Part shown: positions 36,673 through 45,623 of the stretch, piece after piece
How positions within the stretch are numbered: the stretch's first letter is position 1
Layout of the letters: each line of letters begins with the position of its first letter
Source: Acetobacteraceae bacterium
Lineage (GTDB): Bacteria; Pseudomonadota; Alphaproteobacteria; Acetobacterales; Acetobacteraceae
Direction: 5' to 3'
DNA length: 64,000 bases
NCBI GenBank assembly: GCA_031291725.1
Contig: JARLIM010000021.1
Location: 124,001 to 188,000, forward strand
Notes under the pieces: model-generated
What the model was told of the DNA's origin: nothing
What the model saw: only the letters and a program-made list of their open reading frames with translations
Databases searched by the model: none
Position numbers and translations under genes: made by a program

Positions 36673-37125
36673 ATGACCGACAACAAAAACGATGCCGATC
36701 TCCTGTCACTGACAGCAAAGATCGTATCCGCCCATGTTTCAAACAACTCGGTGGATGCCTCATCTCTCGCCTCTCTGATCCAGTTGGTGCACAAAACACT
36801 GGCAAATATCGGTGAAGAAGAAGCTCCGATTGAGAAATTGGTCCCAGCCGTTCCAGTTAAAAAGTCTGTTTTCCCAGATTATATTATCTGCCTGGAAGAC
36901 GGTAAAAAGCTCAAGATGCTCAAGCGCCATCTGGCAACTTCTTACAACATGACGCCGGAACAGTATCGCGAGCGTTGGAACTTGCCAGCTGAATATCCGA
37001 TGGTGGCGCCCGACTATGCTGCCAAGCGTTCGGAATTGGCAAAGAGCATCGGCCTGGGTCGCAAGCCAGTCGAAAGTGAAGGCGAAGTGGTTCAGGTGAA
37101 GCGCGGCCGCAAAAAGGCCAGCTGA
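36673..37125 (+). CDS. mucR: MucR/Ros-family transcriptional regulator with degenerate zinc site
   Basis: MucR proteins are H-NS-like global regulators of alphaproteobacteria. The DNA-binding region IICLEDGKKLKMLKRHL and NMTPEQYRERWNLP (about residues 73-108) matches the family. The classical C2H2 zinc ligands are incomplete: only one Cys is seen (CLED instead of CxxC) and the second His region reads ATSYN. This resembles the zinc-independent M. loti homologues. The N-terminal 60 residues form the oligomerisation helix. The ATG at 36673 (MTDNKND) gives the standard 150 aa. A strong terminator follows. Confidence 0.9.
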   Translation: MTDNKNDADLLSLTAKIVSAHVSNNSVDASSLASLIQLVHKTLANIGEEEAPIEKLVPAVPVKKSVFPDYIICLEDGKKLKMLKRHLATSYNMTPEQYRERWNLPAEYPMVAPDYAAKRSELAKSIGLGRKPVESEGEVVQVKRGRKKAS

Positions 37126-37142
37126 ATACCGCCTGACCGAAT

Positions 37143-37187
37143 AAAAAAGGCCGATTCGAGCTTTTCCGCTCCAATCGGCCTTTTTTC
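37143..37187 (+). terminator. Strong rho-independent terminator after mucR
   Basis: AAAAAAGGCCGATT pairs with AATCGGCCTTTTTT over a GC-containing stem with an internal bulge (37143-37156 and 37174-37187), followed by TCTT. The A-tract on the other side makes it bidirectional, and it also ends the minus-strand phosphatase gene. Confidence 0.85.
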
Positions 37188-37250
37188 TTGATGTCACAAG
37201 ACAACATTACATTGGTTCACACAGGACCCAACACTCAGTCAGTGCGGCGG

Positions 37251-37805
37251 CTATGCTTCCAGCAAATCCCAGCTTGGCAGGTTTGGCGTACAGAACATCG
37301 GCACACAGTTCTGTGTACGCACATCCGGACGCAGCCCCATTGCCACGCGCAGGGCGCGGAACAGCGCCCCATGCGCCACGATCAGCACCGGAGCCGGGCT
37401 CGACAGCGCCTGATTGGCGGCCCTGACGGCGCGGGCCTCCAGTTGACGGAAGCTCTCGCCGCCCTCTGGCGTGAATGCGCCGTCAATCCAGGAATGGAAC
37501 CAATCGCCCATTTCCTGGCCTTCCTGCACGCCGAACGAGACTTCATGCAGATCGGGGATCAGCGATATTTCCAGTCCCAACGCCGCTCCGATGATCTTCG
37601 CCGTATCCTGCGCGCGAGACAGCGGCGAGGAGACGATGGAGACAATACCGCGCCCCACCAGCTTCGCCGCCGCCGCATGGGCTTGGGCGATGCCAGTGGC
37701 ATTCAGCGGGATATCGATATTGCCCTGGCTGAGATCCTTGGCATTCCAGTCTGTCTGGCCGTGGCGCAGAAACCAGAATGGGGTTCTCACCAGGGCAGAT
37801 GTCAC
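37251..37805 (-). CDS. Histidine phosphatase (phosphoglycerate-mutase-like)
   Basis: The 184-residue protein has the catalytic RHG motif in FWFLRHGQTDWNAKD near residues 10-24, the second Arg in SSPLSRAQDTAKII, the acid Glu in EVSFGVQEGQ, and the second catalytic His in IVAHGALFRAL. Substrates of such enzymes vary (sugar phosphates, alpha-ribazole phosphate, others); none can be assigned. The GTG at 37805 overlaps the GST gene stop as GTGA, so the two are translationally coupled. Confidence 0.88.
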   Translation of the reverse strand: MTSALVRTPFWFLRHGQTDWNAKDLSQGNIDIPLNATGIAQAHAAAAKLVGRGIVSIVSSPLSRAQDTAKIIGAALGLEISLIPDLHEVSFGVQEGQEMGDWFHSWIDGAFTPEGGESFRQLEARAVRAANQALSSPAPVLIVAHGALFRALRVAMGLRPDVRTQNCVPMFCTPNLPSWDLLEA

Positions 37806-38422
37806 AGCGCCAGACCTTCGCGCGCGAACACCGTCTGCACCGAAGCGCGCTGCTTCATCCGTGCGAAATGCGCCGCCACGCTGGCCGGCAGAGGCAGTTC
37901 GCCGCGCGCCGCCCAGAAGGTGACGAACAGCAGCGCCGCATCGGCGATTGAGAAACGATCGCCCGCGAGGAATTCGCGTCCCTGCAAAATCTGGCCCATC
38001 ATCTCCAGACCGGCCAAGAACATTTCCTTGCCCTGCGCGCGCACGGAGTCGAAATCGGCCTCGCTGACAGCGAAACGCTCCGGACGATACATGCGGGCGA
38101 AAGCCTGCATGTGCATGGTGGAGACGATGTATTCCACCGCCGACACGGCATCGGCCGCTGCATCCACATCGGTGGGCAGCAAACCGGCTTGCGGGTGCAG
38201 GTTGGCAAGGTAGAACGCAATCGCCGGCCATTCGGTCAACACGCGGCCATTGTCGCGCACCAGCGCCGGAACCTTCGATTTTGGATTCAGCGCCACATAT
38301 TCCGGTGCCTTGTGGGCGCCGCTGCGCAGATCGAGCAGCACCGCCTCATAGCTGGCGCCGATTTCTTCCAGCAGAACGTGAATGCCCAGCGAGCAGGCAC
38401 CTGGGAAATAGAACAGCTTCAT
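37802..38422 (-). CDS. Glutathione S-transferase family protein
   Basis: The 206-residue protein has an N-terminal thioredoxin-like GST domain (MKLFYFPGACSLGIHVLLEE, with the beta-class-like Pro after KSKVPALV and the ESXA-like WPAIAFYLA) and a C-terminal helical domain with GDRFSIADAALLFV, the conserved N-capping box. It probably conjugates or reduces electrophiles with glutathione. It is coupled to the downstream histidine phosphatase gene. Confidence 0.88.
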   Translation of the reverse strand: MKLFYFPGACSLGIHVLLEEIGASYEAVLLDLRSGAHKAPEYVALNPKSKVPALVRDNGRVLTEWPAIAFYLANLHPQAGLLPTDVDAAADAVSAVEYIVSTMHMQAFARMYRPERFAVSEADFDSVRAQGKEMFLAGLEMMGQILQGREFLAGDRFSIADAALLFVTFWAARGELPLPASVAAHFARMKQRASVQTVFAREGLAL

Positions 38423-38449
38423 CGCGCATCCCCTATCATGTGGCGTTGA

Positions 38450-39382
38450 TCAGTCGAACAGCGAGCTGACCGAGCTTTCGTCATTGATGCGACGCATCGC
38501 CTCGGCCAACAATTCGGCCGTTGAGAGCTGGCGAATGTTCTTGGCCAAGCGCACAGCGTCAGTGGCACCAATCGAATCGGTGATGGTCATCATCTCAATC
38601 GGCGAAGACGCAATCCGCGCCACGGCGCCACCCGAGAGCACACCATGCGTGATGTAGACGCTGACCGATTTCGCACCATGTTTCATCAGCGCCTCGGCGG
38701 CGTTGCACAGCGTGCCGCCCGAGTCGACGATATCGTCCACCAGAATGCAGTCGCGGCCGGAGACGTCACCGATCACGTTCATCACTTCCGACACGCCAGC
38801 CCGCTCGCGGCGCTTGTCGATGATGGCAAGATCGCAATGCAATTTGGTGGCGATCACACGCGCACGCACCACACCGCCCACGTCAGGCGAGACGATCATC
38901 ACGTCGCGCCCCGCATAACGCTCCTGAATGTCACGCACGAACAGCGGCGCGGCATAGAGATTATCCACAGGGATGTCGAAGAAGCCCTGGATTTGGCCAG
39001 CGTGCAAATCCATCGTCAGCACGCGGTTGGCACCGGCTTCGGTGATCAAATTCGCCACCAATTTAGCCGAAATCGGCGTGCGCGGGCCAGACTTACGGTC
39101 CTGGCGGGCATAGCCGAAATACGGGATCACCGCCGTCACGCGACGGGCCGACGCACGACGCAGGGCGTCGAGTGCGATCAGCAACTCCATCAGATTATCG
39201 TTGGCAGGATACGAGGTGCTTTGGATAACGAACACGTCCTCGCCACGGATGTTCTCGTGGATTTCCACGAACACTTCCATGTCAGCGAACCGGCGCACCG
39301 AGGCTTTCGTGAGCGGCAGGTTCAGCGAGGCCGCAACGGCTTCAGCCAGCGGGCGATTGCTGTTGCAGGCGACAATTTTCAT
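38450..39382 (-). CDS. prs: Ribose-phosphate pyrophosphokinase
   Basis: Prs makes PRPP from ribose 5-phosphate and ATP. The 310-residue protein has [17 protein letters not shown] at the start, the ribose-phosphate binding loop [17 protein letters not shown], the flexible/catalytic region [18 protein letters not shown], and [18 protein letters not shown]. The ATG at 39382 is preferred to an upstream in-frame ATG at 39418. PRPP feeds the purine genes at the far end of the window, among others. Confidence 0.96.
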   Translation of the reverse strand: MKIVACNSNRPLAEAVAASLNLPLTKASVRRFADMEVFVEIHENIRGEDVFVIQSTSYPANDNLMELLIALDALRRASARRVTAVIPYFGYARQDRKSGPRTPISAKLVANLITEAGANRVLTMDLHAGQIQGFFDIPVDNLYAAPLFVRDIQERYAGRDVMIVSPDVGGVVRARVIATKLHCDLAIIDKRRERAGVSEVMNVIGDVSGRDCILVDDIVDSGGTLCNAAEALMKHGAKSVSVYITHGVLSGGAVARIASSPIEMMTITDSIGATDAVRLAKNIRQLSTAELLAEAMRRINDESSVSSLFD

Positions 39383-39467
39383 GATGCGAGGTCCAGGACT
39401 GGCGGGTGAAGGGCGCAACCGCCCCAGCGAAGTTTCGACGACCTTCTAGCAATGCCGGTGCCTGCTG

Positions 39468-40379
39468 TCACTTCGGTGTCGTTCCCACCAGCCTTGCAAC
39501 AAGATCCTTCACCCCGCCCGCCGCTTCCTCCGCCACCACCACCGCCACATCGCCCCAATTGCGATCCAACAGCCCGGCCTTGATCTCGTTCAACTGCACA
39601 ATCCGCCCGCGCTCACCACGCGCATCGCTGATAATCCATTGAATTTCCACACGCTCCATATTGCCCGGCAGCTTGACCATCACCACATGACCCGCGACGG
39701 TGAAATCGCCCGGCACATCGTCCACCCGCAGCGATTGCGCCACGAGGGCGGCACGCATCTGGCGGGCAAGCTGATCGTTACCATCGCCCGGCGCGCCGGT
39801 GACACGCGGGACGAACATGCGAACTTCGCGGTTGACCAACGAATTCGGGTCTGCCGCGCGACGGGCGGCCTCAATGCGTGTCAGCAGACCGGCTATGCCG
39901 GGGGCGGCCGCTATGGCCACCGCACGCAATGTTTCCACCTGCCCGCCAGCCCACAGCGCGGCACTCACCGGCTGCCCCTGCGCGATGCCAGCCTGCGCGC
40001 CCTTGTCGTCAAATACGGTGAACAACGGCAACACCGCAGCCCCTTGGCGGGTGACACTCAGCGTGATGTGCCAATCGCCCGGACGCCCCCCTTCGCTGAT
40101 CGCCGGCACATCCTGGCTGGCCAGCGCATCCGCCAGGGCGGTGGTGAACAGTTCGGCCTGTCGCGGTGCCAGCAGGCTGGCGTCAGGCAAATCGACGAAA
40201 AGCCGCGTCTCTGGTGGCTGGGACAGCTTGCGCGCCGTGGCCCCCGGATTGCCCTCGAACGGACGCGGCAGGGTGCCACACCCGGCGAGCAGCGCCAGCA
40301 GCACAAAAGCGGCCAGATTACGAGATGATGCAACTCGCCAGCAGGCCGAGCAGGCAGAGCGCCAGAAACATGAAAACAT
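39468..40379 (-). CDS. Putative lipoprotein, function unknown
   Basis: The mature part (about 270 aa) follows a lipobox-like LLALLAGC in AAFVLLALLAGCGTLPRPF, indicating an anchored periplasmic lipoprotein. The rest shows mixed alpha/beta patterns (RLFVDLPDASLLAPRQAELF, DVAVVVAEEAAGGVKDLVARL) without a diagnostic motif. The start is unclear: the ATG at 40379 gives a 20-residue hydrophilic leader before the hydrophobic run, and no closer ATG is in frame. It lies downstream of pgeF. Confidence 0.7.
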   Translation of the reverse strand: MFSCFWRSACSACWRVASSRNLAAFVLLALLAGCGTLPRPFEGNPGATARKLSQPPETRLFVDLPDASLLAPRQAELFTTALADALASQDVPAISEGGRPGDWHITLSVTRQGAAVLPLFTVFDDKGAQAGIAQGQPVSAALWAGGQVETLRAVAIAAAPGIAGLLTRIEAARRAADPNSLVNREVRMFVPRVTGAPGDGNDQLARQMRAALVAQSLRVDDVPGDFTVAGHVVMVKLPGNMERVEIQWIISDARGERGRIVQLNEIKAGLLDRNWGDVAVVVAEEAAGGVKDLVARLVGTTPK

Positions 40380-40410
40380 ACGGCACGCCTCGCCCCTCAC
40401 ATCGCGGATG

Positions 40411-41166
40411 TCATAGCACAATCGCAGACAATTGATGTCCAATCGGCCCGCCACCTTCAAGGGTGCGCCTGCGATGACTGAAGAAACGCTCGCGGTCATG
40501 GCGCGTGTCCAGATACAGCGCCTCAACGGACACACAGCCTGCAAGGCGCAACCGGGCGACACAATATCCGGCCAGATCGAACTGAAAATGCCCGTCGCGC
40601 ACGCCCTCGGCAAAAAAAACCCGCGCCGCCGCATCCTGCGCCAACACGGCATCGCGCATGTCGTGGCCGACTTCGTAGGAAGCCTGCGCGATGCACGGCC
40701 CCACCGCCGCCGTGATGTGTCGTGCGCCCAGGCTCTGCATGGCGGCCATCGTCGCCTCCAGCACGCCACAGGCCGCCCCACGCCAGCCGGCATGCGCCGC
40801 CCCGATCACGCCTGCGTCCAGATCGGCGAACAGCACCGGGCCGCAATCGGCGGTGATCACACCCAAGGCCAGACCGGGCACATCGGTCACCAACGCATCC
40901 GCCCGCGCCCCCTGCCCCACCGCCCAGGGCGTGCGGGCGATGACGACATCGGCGGAATGCACCTGCGTCAGACCGAGCAGATTCTCCGGTTGCGCGCCGA
41001 TGGCACGCGCGATGCGGGCGCGGTTCTCCATCACGTTCTCGCGCAGATCGGCGCTCGACAGGCTGGCATTGAGACTGCCGAACGGGCCGTCCGACACGCC
41101 GCCCTTGCGGGTGAAGAAGCCGTGCCGCGCGGCGAGAGTGGCGGCGGTGACGAATTCAGCGCTCAT
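40411..41166 (-). CDS. pgeF: Peptidoglycan editing factor / purine nucleoside phosphorylase-like (YfiH, laccase domain)
   Basis: The 251-residue protein has the Cu-oxidase_4/YfiH motifs: GFFTRKGGVSDGPFGSLNAS near the N-terminus, ITADCGPVLFAD, and IGAAHAGWRGAACGVLEATM, which supply the His/Cys zinc ligands. Family members act in peptidoglycan precursor editing (PgeF) or as purine nucleoside phosphorylases. It overlaps the upstream methyltransferase gene by 4 bp. Confidence 0.9.
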   Translation of the reverse strand: MSAEFVTAATLAARHGFFTRKGGVSDGPFGSLNASLSSADLRENVMENRARIARAIGAQPENLLGLTQVHSADVVIARTPWAVGQGARADALVTDVPGLALGVITADCGPVLFADLDAGVIGAAHAGWRGAACGVLEATMAAMQSLGARHITAAVGPCIAQASYEVGHDMRDAVLAQDAAARVFFAEGVRDGHFQFDLAGYCVARLRLAGCVSVEALYLDTRHDRERFFSHRRRTLEGGGPIGHQLSAIVL

Positions 41167-42125
41167 TCGGCAAATCCTGGCGGCGGCGGCAATCCGGGCG
41201 AGGTGATCGCCAACATCTTGAACAACTGCCCCATCGCGTCCGGTTCCACCAGTCGCCGTGCGGAGGCAATCGTCTCCATCGCCTGGCGCGGCTGCTGGGT
41301 GCGGGCGAGTGCGCCCATGCGTTGGAACAGACCCAACCGGGTGAGAAACTTCCCCTGCACTTCGGGACCATGCACATCCGCGCCAAACGCCGCCTCTGCC
41401 AGTGCCTGGAAATCGACATGCGCCGTCAGATCGGCCTCACCGGGGGCGGCCAGTGGATCGGCATTTTCACGATCCCGCAGCGCCTGCAACGAGTCGCCGA
41501 AATCCGAACGCGCAGGGCCGTAATCAACGAACAACGCCGCCCCCGGCTGCTGCTGAAAGCGCCGCGCGAGAAAGGCTGCAATCTCGCGGGCCGGTTCGCA
41601 GATTTCCAGAATCTGCCCCTCATCTGCAGCAGGCAGCACCAGATCGGCGGCCTGCTCGACAAATGCGCCGTCCTGCACATAGCGCTCCATCCACTGCGCG
41701 CGGCGGATACATTGGCGGATTGGCAAAGCGTCGAGAAATTCATTGGCCAGCAGGATCAGCGCCCCTGCCGGCAGATCCTCCAGCCGATCGTGAAACGCCA
41801 CCGCCCCCAGACGCTGGCTCTGCTCCGCACGCAGACGGGGCGAGGTTTCGATCAGATGCAGTTGTAAGGCCGCGGCAAACTGCGGTGCCATCCTGCGGAT
41901 CAGCCGCAGCGCATCGGCCATCAACGTGCCACGACCAGGGCCAGCCTCGGCGAGAATAACCGGGTTTGGCCGCCCCATGCTCTCCCACACCACCGCCGCC
42001 CAGGCGCCCAGCAACTCACCGAAAATCTGGCTGATCTCCGGCGAGGTGGCGAAATCGGCGAACGGGTCGTGATGGGCGTAATACAGCGCGTTGGCGCGAC
42101 CCATGAAGATGTCCAGGCGTTCCAT
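41163..42125 (-). CDS. MidA/NDUFAF7-like SAM-dependent methyltransferase
   Basis: The 320-residue protein matches the DUF185/MidA family, with YYAHHDPFADFATSPEISQIFGE and the SAM motif EAGPGRGTLMADALRLI, then LLANEFLDALPI. The eukaryotic homologue NDUFAF7 methylates an arginine of complex I subunit NDUFS2. Bacterial members are usually found between lgt and pgeF, as here. The ATG at 42125 overlaps the lgt stop by one base. Confidence 0.92.
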   Translation of the reverse strand: MERLDIFMGRANALYYAHHDPFADFATSPEISQIFGELLGAWAAVVWESMGRPNPVILAEAGPGRGTLMADALRLIRRMAPQFAAALQLHLIETSPRLRAEQSQRLGAVAFHDRLEDLPAGALILLANEFLDALPIRQCIRRAQWMERYVQDGAFVEQAADLVLPAADEGQILEICEPAREIAAFLARRFQQQPGAALFVDYGPARSDFGDSLQALRDRENADPLAAPGEADLTAHVDFQALAEAAFGADVHGPEVQGKFLTRLGLFQRMGALARTQQPRQAMETIASARRLVEPDAMGQLFKMLAITSPGLPPPPGFAE

Positions 42126-42928
42126 CACACCGAACGCCGCTGCGCCCGCCACACCAGCCCCAGCCCAATGATCACCATCGGCAGCGACAGCAACTGCCCC
42201 ATCGTGGCGCCTGCGAACAGGAAGCCCAGGAAGGCGTCAGGCTGGCGGAAGAACTCGCCGATGATGCGGGCAATACCGTAGCCGACCAGGAAAATCCCGG
42301 CCAACGTGCCCGCGCGCTCGCGAATGCCATCGCGCCGCACGGCTGCGGCCATGACGATCGTCAGGATCAGCCCTTCCATCAGCGCCTGATAAATCTGGCT
42401 TGGATGGCGCGGCACCATGCCCGCATTGGGGAAGATCATCGCCCAAGGCAGATCCGCCGGGGCCTCACGCCCCCACAACTCGCCATTGATGAAATTGGCG
42501 ATGCGCCCGAGTCCCAACCCAATCGGCACCACAACGGCGACTCGGTCGCTGAAGCCCAGCAGCTTGATCTTCTGCTGATAACAAAACACGACCAAGGCCA
42601 CGACCACGCCGAGCATGCCGCCGTGAAACGACATGCCGCCCTGCCAAAGCGCGAAAATCTTCAGGGGATGTTCGAAAAAAAAGCCCGGCTGATAGAACAG
42701 CACGTAGCCCATCCGCCCGCCGAACACCACGCCAAGGGTGGCCCAGGTGAGGAAATCATCCACCTGCTCGGGCGTTGCCACCACCGGCCTGCAGAGCACC
42801 AGGCGGCGCGCCAGACGCCAGGCGATCAGCAATCCGGCGATATAGGCCAGGGCATACCAGCGGATCGCCAGCGGCCCGACAGCGACCACCACGGGGTCGA
42901 ATTGCGGAAACAACAACACGGGGAGCAT
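42125..42928 (-). CDS. lgt: Prolipoprotein diacylglyceryl transferase
   Basis: Lgt attaches diacylglycerol to the lipobox Cys of prolipoproteins. The 267-residue integral membrane protein has the conserved GRIANFINGELWGR motif (about residues 135-148), HPSQIYQALMEG, and the HGG motif in SFHGGMLGV. The ATG at 42928 (MLPVLLFPQFDP) is chosen. It is divergent from ubiK, with 80 bp between starts. Confidence 0.96.
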   Translation of the reverse strand: MLPVLLFPQFDPVVVAVGPLAIRWYALAYIAGLLIAWRLARRLVLCRPVVATPEQVDDFLTWATLGVVFGGRMGYVLFYQPGFFFEHPLKIFALWQGGMSFHGGMLGVVVALVVFCYQQKIKLLGFSDRVAVVVPIGLGLGRIANFINGELWGREAPADLPWAMIFPNAGMVPRHPSQIYQALMEGLILTIVMAAAVRRDGIRERAGTLAGIFLVGYGIARIIGEFFRQPDAFLGFLFAGATMGQLLSLPMVIIGLGLVWRAQRRSV

Positions 42929-43008
42929 GGCGGGCCTACTTTTCCTGCGACATCGCGCATATACGGTGCTGGAGACGATGGCGAAAGCCGCAACCCGGAG
43001 ATGGTACG

Positions 43009-43302
43009 ATGACCGAGCGTCCCCGCTTTTTTGATGACATCGCCGGCGTGGCCGGCGGCGCACTCTCAGCATTGACCGGCCTGCGCGACGAAGCCGAGGC
43101 AATGGGCCGCGCGCGGGTGGAAGAGATGATCCGCAAATTCGACCTCGTGCGTCGAGATGAATTCGAAGCAATGTCAGAAATTGCCACCATCGCCCGCACC
43201 CAGCAGGAAGCCGCAGAGGCCCGGATTGCCGCCTTGGAAGGCAGGATCGCGGCACTCGAAGCCAAGCTTTCCGCCGAGTCCAGCGCCGCAGAGTCAAACT
43301 GA
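43009..43302 (+). CDS. ubiK: Ubiquinone biosynthesis accessory factor UbiK (BMFP)
   Basis: The 97-residue protein has the BMFP/DUF526 layout: an N-terminal amphipathic helix (RFFDDIAGVAGGALSALTGL), the region EEMIRKFDLVRRDEFEAM, and a C-terminal trimeric coiled coil rich in Ala/Glu (IAALEGRIAALEAKL). UbiK supports ubiquinone synthesis in the cytosolic Ubi complex. The start at 43009 (MTERPRFF) has a GGAG upstream. A long hairpin follows. Confidence 0.92.
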   Translation: MTERPRFFDDIAGVAGGALSALTGLRDEAEAMGRARVEEMIRKFDLVRRDEFEAMSEIATIARTQQEAAEARIAALEGRIAALEAKLSAESSAAESN

Positions 43303-43313
43303 CGCAGGTTATG

Positions 43314-43348
43314 GCGCAGTTCTTCAACCAATGTATGAAGAACTGCGC
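43314..43348. terminator. 13-bp hairpin after ubiK
   Basis: GCGCAGTTCTTCA and TGAAGAACTGCGC are perfect inverse complements around a 9-nt loop, beginning 12 nt after the ubiK stop. There is no T-run, so it may be a weak terminator or a 3'-end stabiliser. Confidence 0.6.
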
Positions 43349-43485
43349 ATATCTCTCAGCACACTTGCGGAGCGTGACAGCGCCCGTCTAGGCTTTTCAT
43401 GTGGTCGGTTTCGATTCGTCCGCACGAATACCTGACGGGCCGCATTGTTCGCGTGTCACGGCTTCCTCCAGACGGGAGATCCCGC

Positions 43486-43989
43486 ATGTCCGCCCAACTG
43501 AGCCACCACGAGGAAAGCGCAGCCAATCCGCTCGATGTGATGGAGCAAATTGTCGCTGCCTATGATTGGGCGTTCGATCGTCGCAGTGACTCGGAAATGG
43601 CCGCGGAGGCCCCGGGTAAATGGTGCGATTACGGTCTGTATTTCTGCTGGTCCAATGAGATCAGCGCGATGCATTTCACGTGTGCCTTCGACATGAAAGT
43701 GCCGGAGAAGCAACGCGCTGCCTTGTATGAACTGCTGGCTTTGGCCAATGAAAAGCTGTGGATCGGCCATTTCGGCATCGACCAGGATGACGGCATGCCG
43801 GTCTTCCGCCATGCCGTGCTGCTGCGCGGCGCGCCGGGCGTGTCGGCGGAAAGCCTGGAAGACATGATCGACATCGCCATCACCGAATGCGAACGCTTCT
43901 ATCCGGCGTTCCAATTCGTCCTCTGGGGCGGCAAATCGCCCGCCGAGGCGTTGCAGGCAGCCATGCTGGAGTGCGTCGGCGAGGCATGA
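43486..43989 (+). CDS. YbjN domain-containing protein
   Basis: The 167-residue protein matches the YbjN/T3SS-chaperone-like fold: NPLDVMEQIVAAYDWAFDRR near the N-terminus, hydrophobic core ALYELLALANEKLWIGHFGI, and a C-terminal helix ITECERFYPAFQFVLWGG. YbjN proteins are small soluble factors of unclear function, linked to stress in Enterobacteria. The ATG at 43486 is selected because it starts the conserved region. It sits upstream of proC, as in many alphaproteobacteria. Confidence 0.88.
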   Translation: MSAQLSHHEESAANPLDVMEQIVAAYDWAFDRRSDSEMAAEAPGKWCDYGLYFCWSNEISAMHFTCAFDMKVPEKQRAALYELLALANEKLWIGHFGIDQDDGMPVFRHAVLLRGAPGVSAESLEDMIDIAITECERFYPAFQFVLWGGKSPAEALQAAMLECVGEA

Positions 43990-44025
43990 CCTCGCCGCGT
44001 TCGATTTGCAGACATCGGAAAAATT

Positions 44026-44050
44026 CGTCATTGCGGGGAATGCAATGACG
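44026..44050. repeat. Interspersed palindromic repeat core overlapping the proC start
   Basis: CGTCATTGC and GCAATGACG pair around GGGGAAT. The putative Shine-Dalgarno (GGGGAA) lies in the loop and the proC ATG (44045) is in the right arm. The 25 nt differ at three positions from the repeat core at 56448-56472, so it is probably a copy of that interspersed repeat. Confidence 0.7.
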
Positions 44051-44860
44051 GAATTGAGAACCATGACCACCGCTCTCCCCCCCATCCTCCTCCTCGGCTT
44101 CGGCAAGATGGGCTCGGCGATGGCCGCAGGCTGGATTGCGCGCGGTCTGGCCCCGTCCTTCGCCATCGACCCCGCACTGCCACCCTCACCCGGCCCGGAA
44201 TTGACGGTGATTGCCTCCGTCGCCGATCTGCCCGCCGATTTCACCCCCGCCGCCATCGTCCTCGCCGTCAAGCCGCAAATGGCCGCCGCGGCGTTGCCGC
44301 ATGTGGCGCGGTTCAACGATGCCGTGATGCTCTCCATCATGGCGGGTAAAACCATCGCTGGCCTGCGTGCCGCCCTCAATGACGCCGCCGTGGTGCGTGC
44401 CATGCCGAACACCCCCGCCGCCATCGGCCAGGGCTTCACCGTCGCCTGTGCGGGCGATGGCGTCACACACGCCCAGCGCGATCTGTGCCACGCGCTGCTG
44501 CAATCGGTCAGCGAAGTGGATTGGGTGGACAGCGAAGGCTTGATCGATGCCGTCACCGCTGTCTCTGGCGGCGGGCCGGCCTATGTCTTCCTGCTGGCTG
44601 AATTGCTCGAACAAGCGGCGGTTGAACAAGGCATCCCTTCGGCACTCGCCCGCCGGATGGCGCGTGTCACCGTCTCGGGTTCTGGCGCACTCCTCGCGGC
44701 CAGCACGGAGGACGCCGCTCAATTGCGCCGCAACGTCACCAGCCCCAGCGGCACCACCGAGCGGGCGCTGGCCGTGCTGATGGAGCCATCGGCGTGGCCT
44801 GATGCCGTCTCACGCGCCATTGCGGCGGCCACAGCCCGTTCGCGTGAACTGGCGGGCTGA
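44045..44860 (+). CDS. proC: Pyrroline-5-carboxylate reductase
   Basis: ProC makes proline from pyrroline-5-carboxylate with NAD(P)H. The Rossmann motif is ILLLGFGKMGSAMAAGW, followed by the conserved MPNTPAAIGQG, SEGLIDAVTAVSGGGPAYVF and TSPSGTTERALAVL blocks. I list the ATG at 44045, which has a GGGGAA Shine-Dalgarno. That region is a palindromic repeat, and an in-frame ATG at 44063 (MTTALPP), with a weak GAGAA upstream, may be the original start. Confidence 0.93.
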   Translation: MTELRTMTTALPPILLLGFGKMGSAMAAGWIARGLAPSFAIDPALPPSPGPELTVIASVADLPADFTPAAIVLAVKPQMAAAALPHVARFNDAVMLSIMAGKTIAGLRAALNDAAVVRAMPNTPAAIGQGFTVACAGDGVTHAQRDLCHALLQSVSEVDWVDSEGLIDAVTAVSGGGPAYVFLLAELLEQAAVEQGIPSALARRMARVTVSGSGALLAASTEDAAQLRRNVTSPSGTTERALAVLMEPSAWPDAVSRAIAAATARSRELAG

Positions 44861-44891
44861 CAAGCGGCGCATCCCGGCCTAAATCTGGGGC

Positions 44892-45530
44892 ATGGACGCA
44901 CATGACATCGACACCAAGCTTATCGATTCCGCCTTTGCGCTGATCGCCGAGCGCGGCTGGTTCGGACTCTCGCTCGGCGAGGCCGCCCGCAATGCCGGGT
45001 TTGAGCCGGCGGACGCACGCGCCCGGATGCCCGATCGCGGCGCGATGCTCGCCTGCTTCGGCAGGCTCGCCGATCAGGCTGCCCTTGAGGGTGCCTTGAC
45101 CGAGGGGCCGGTGCGTGACCGGTTGTTCGATATCGTGATGCGCCGGATCGACTTCCTGCAGGCTCATCGCGCCGGCATGCTGGCGCTGATGCGCGGGCTG
45201 CAAAACGATCCCGCCAGCGCCGTGCATCTCACCCTCGCACTGCGCGGCAGCATGCGGCGGATGCTGGACGCGGTGGGCGTGCAGACCAGCGGTCTGAGCG
45301 GTCATCTGCGCGTGCAGGGTATGGCCCTGCTCTGGCTGGCCACGGTGCGGGCATGGACAGACGATCATTCGGAAGACCTGAGCCACACAATGGCCGCCCT
45401 AGACACCGCCCTCACCCGTGCGGGGCAGGCCGAAAATACACTCTCGGACCTGCTCTGCCATCGCCGCACCCGCGCAGCGGCGATGGAAAATGCGCCGGAT
45501 GACACAGAGGCTGCCGGCACCGTTATATGA
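44892..45530 (+). CDS. COQ9-family ubiquinone biosynthesis protein
   Basis: The 212-residue protein has the TetR-like N-terminal fold of COQ9 (LIDSAFALIAERGWFGLSLGEAARNAGF) and the COQ9 C-terminal helical lipid-binding part (ALLWLATVRAWTDDHSEDLSHTM). Alphaproteobacterial COQ9 is the ancestor of mitochondrial COQ9 and aids a late hydroxylation step of ubiquinone synthesis. It is not a DNA-binding regulator. Together with UbiA and UbiK it makes ubiquinone a recurring theme here. Confidence 0.88.
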   Translation: MDAHDIDTKLIDSAFALIAERGWFGLSLGEAARNAGFEPADARARMPDRGAMLACFGRLADQAALEGALTEGPVRDRLFDIVMRRIDFLQAHRAGMLALMRGLQNDPASAVHLTLALRGSMRRMLDAVGVQTSGLSGHLRVQGMALLWLATVRAWTDDHSEDLSHTMAALDTALTRAGQAENTLSDLLCHRRTRAAAMENAPDDTEAAGTVI

Positions 45531-45623
45531 AACCTTGGTTGTGCTGCATCAAAGCGATTCCGCGCGCGTTGGTTTAGGGCTAACCTGCGGGTGGGGCCTT
45601 TTTGCGTTAAAGGGAATCATGAA

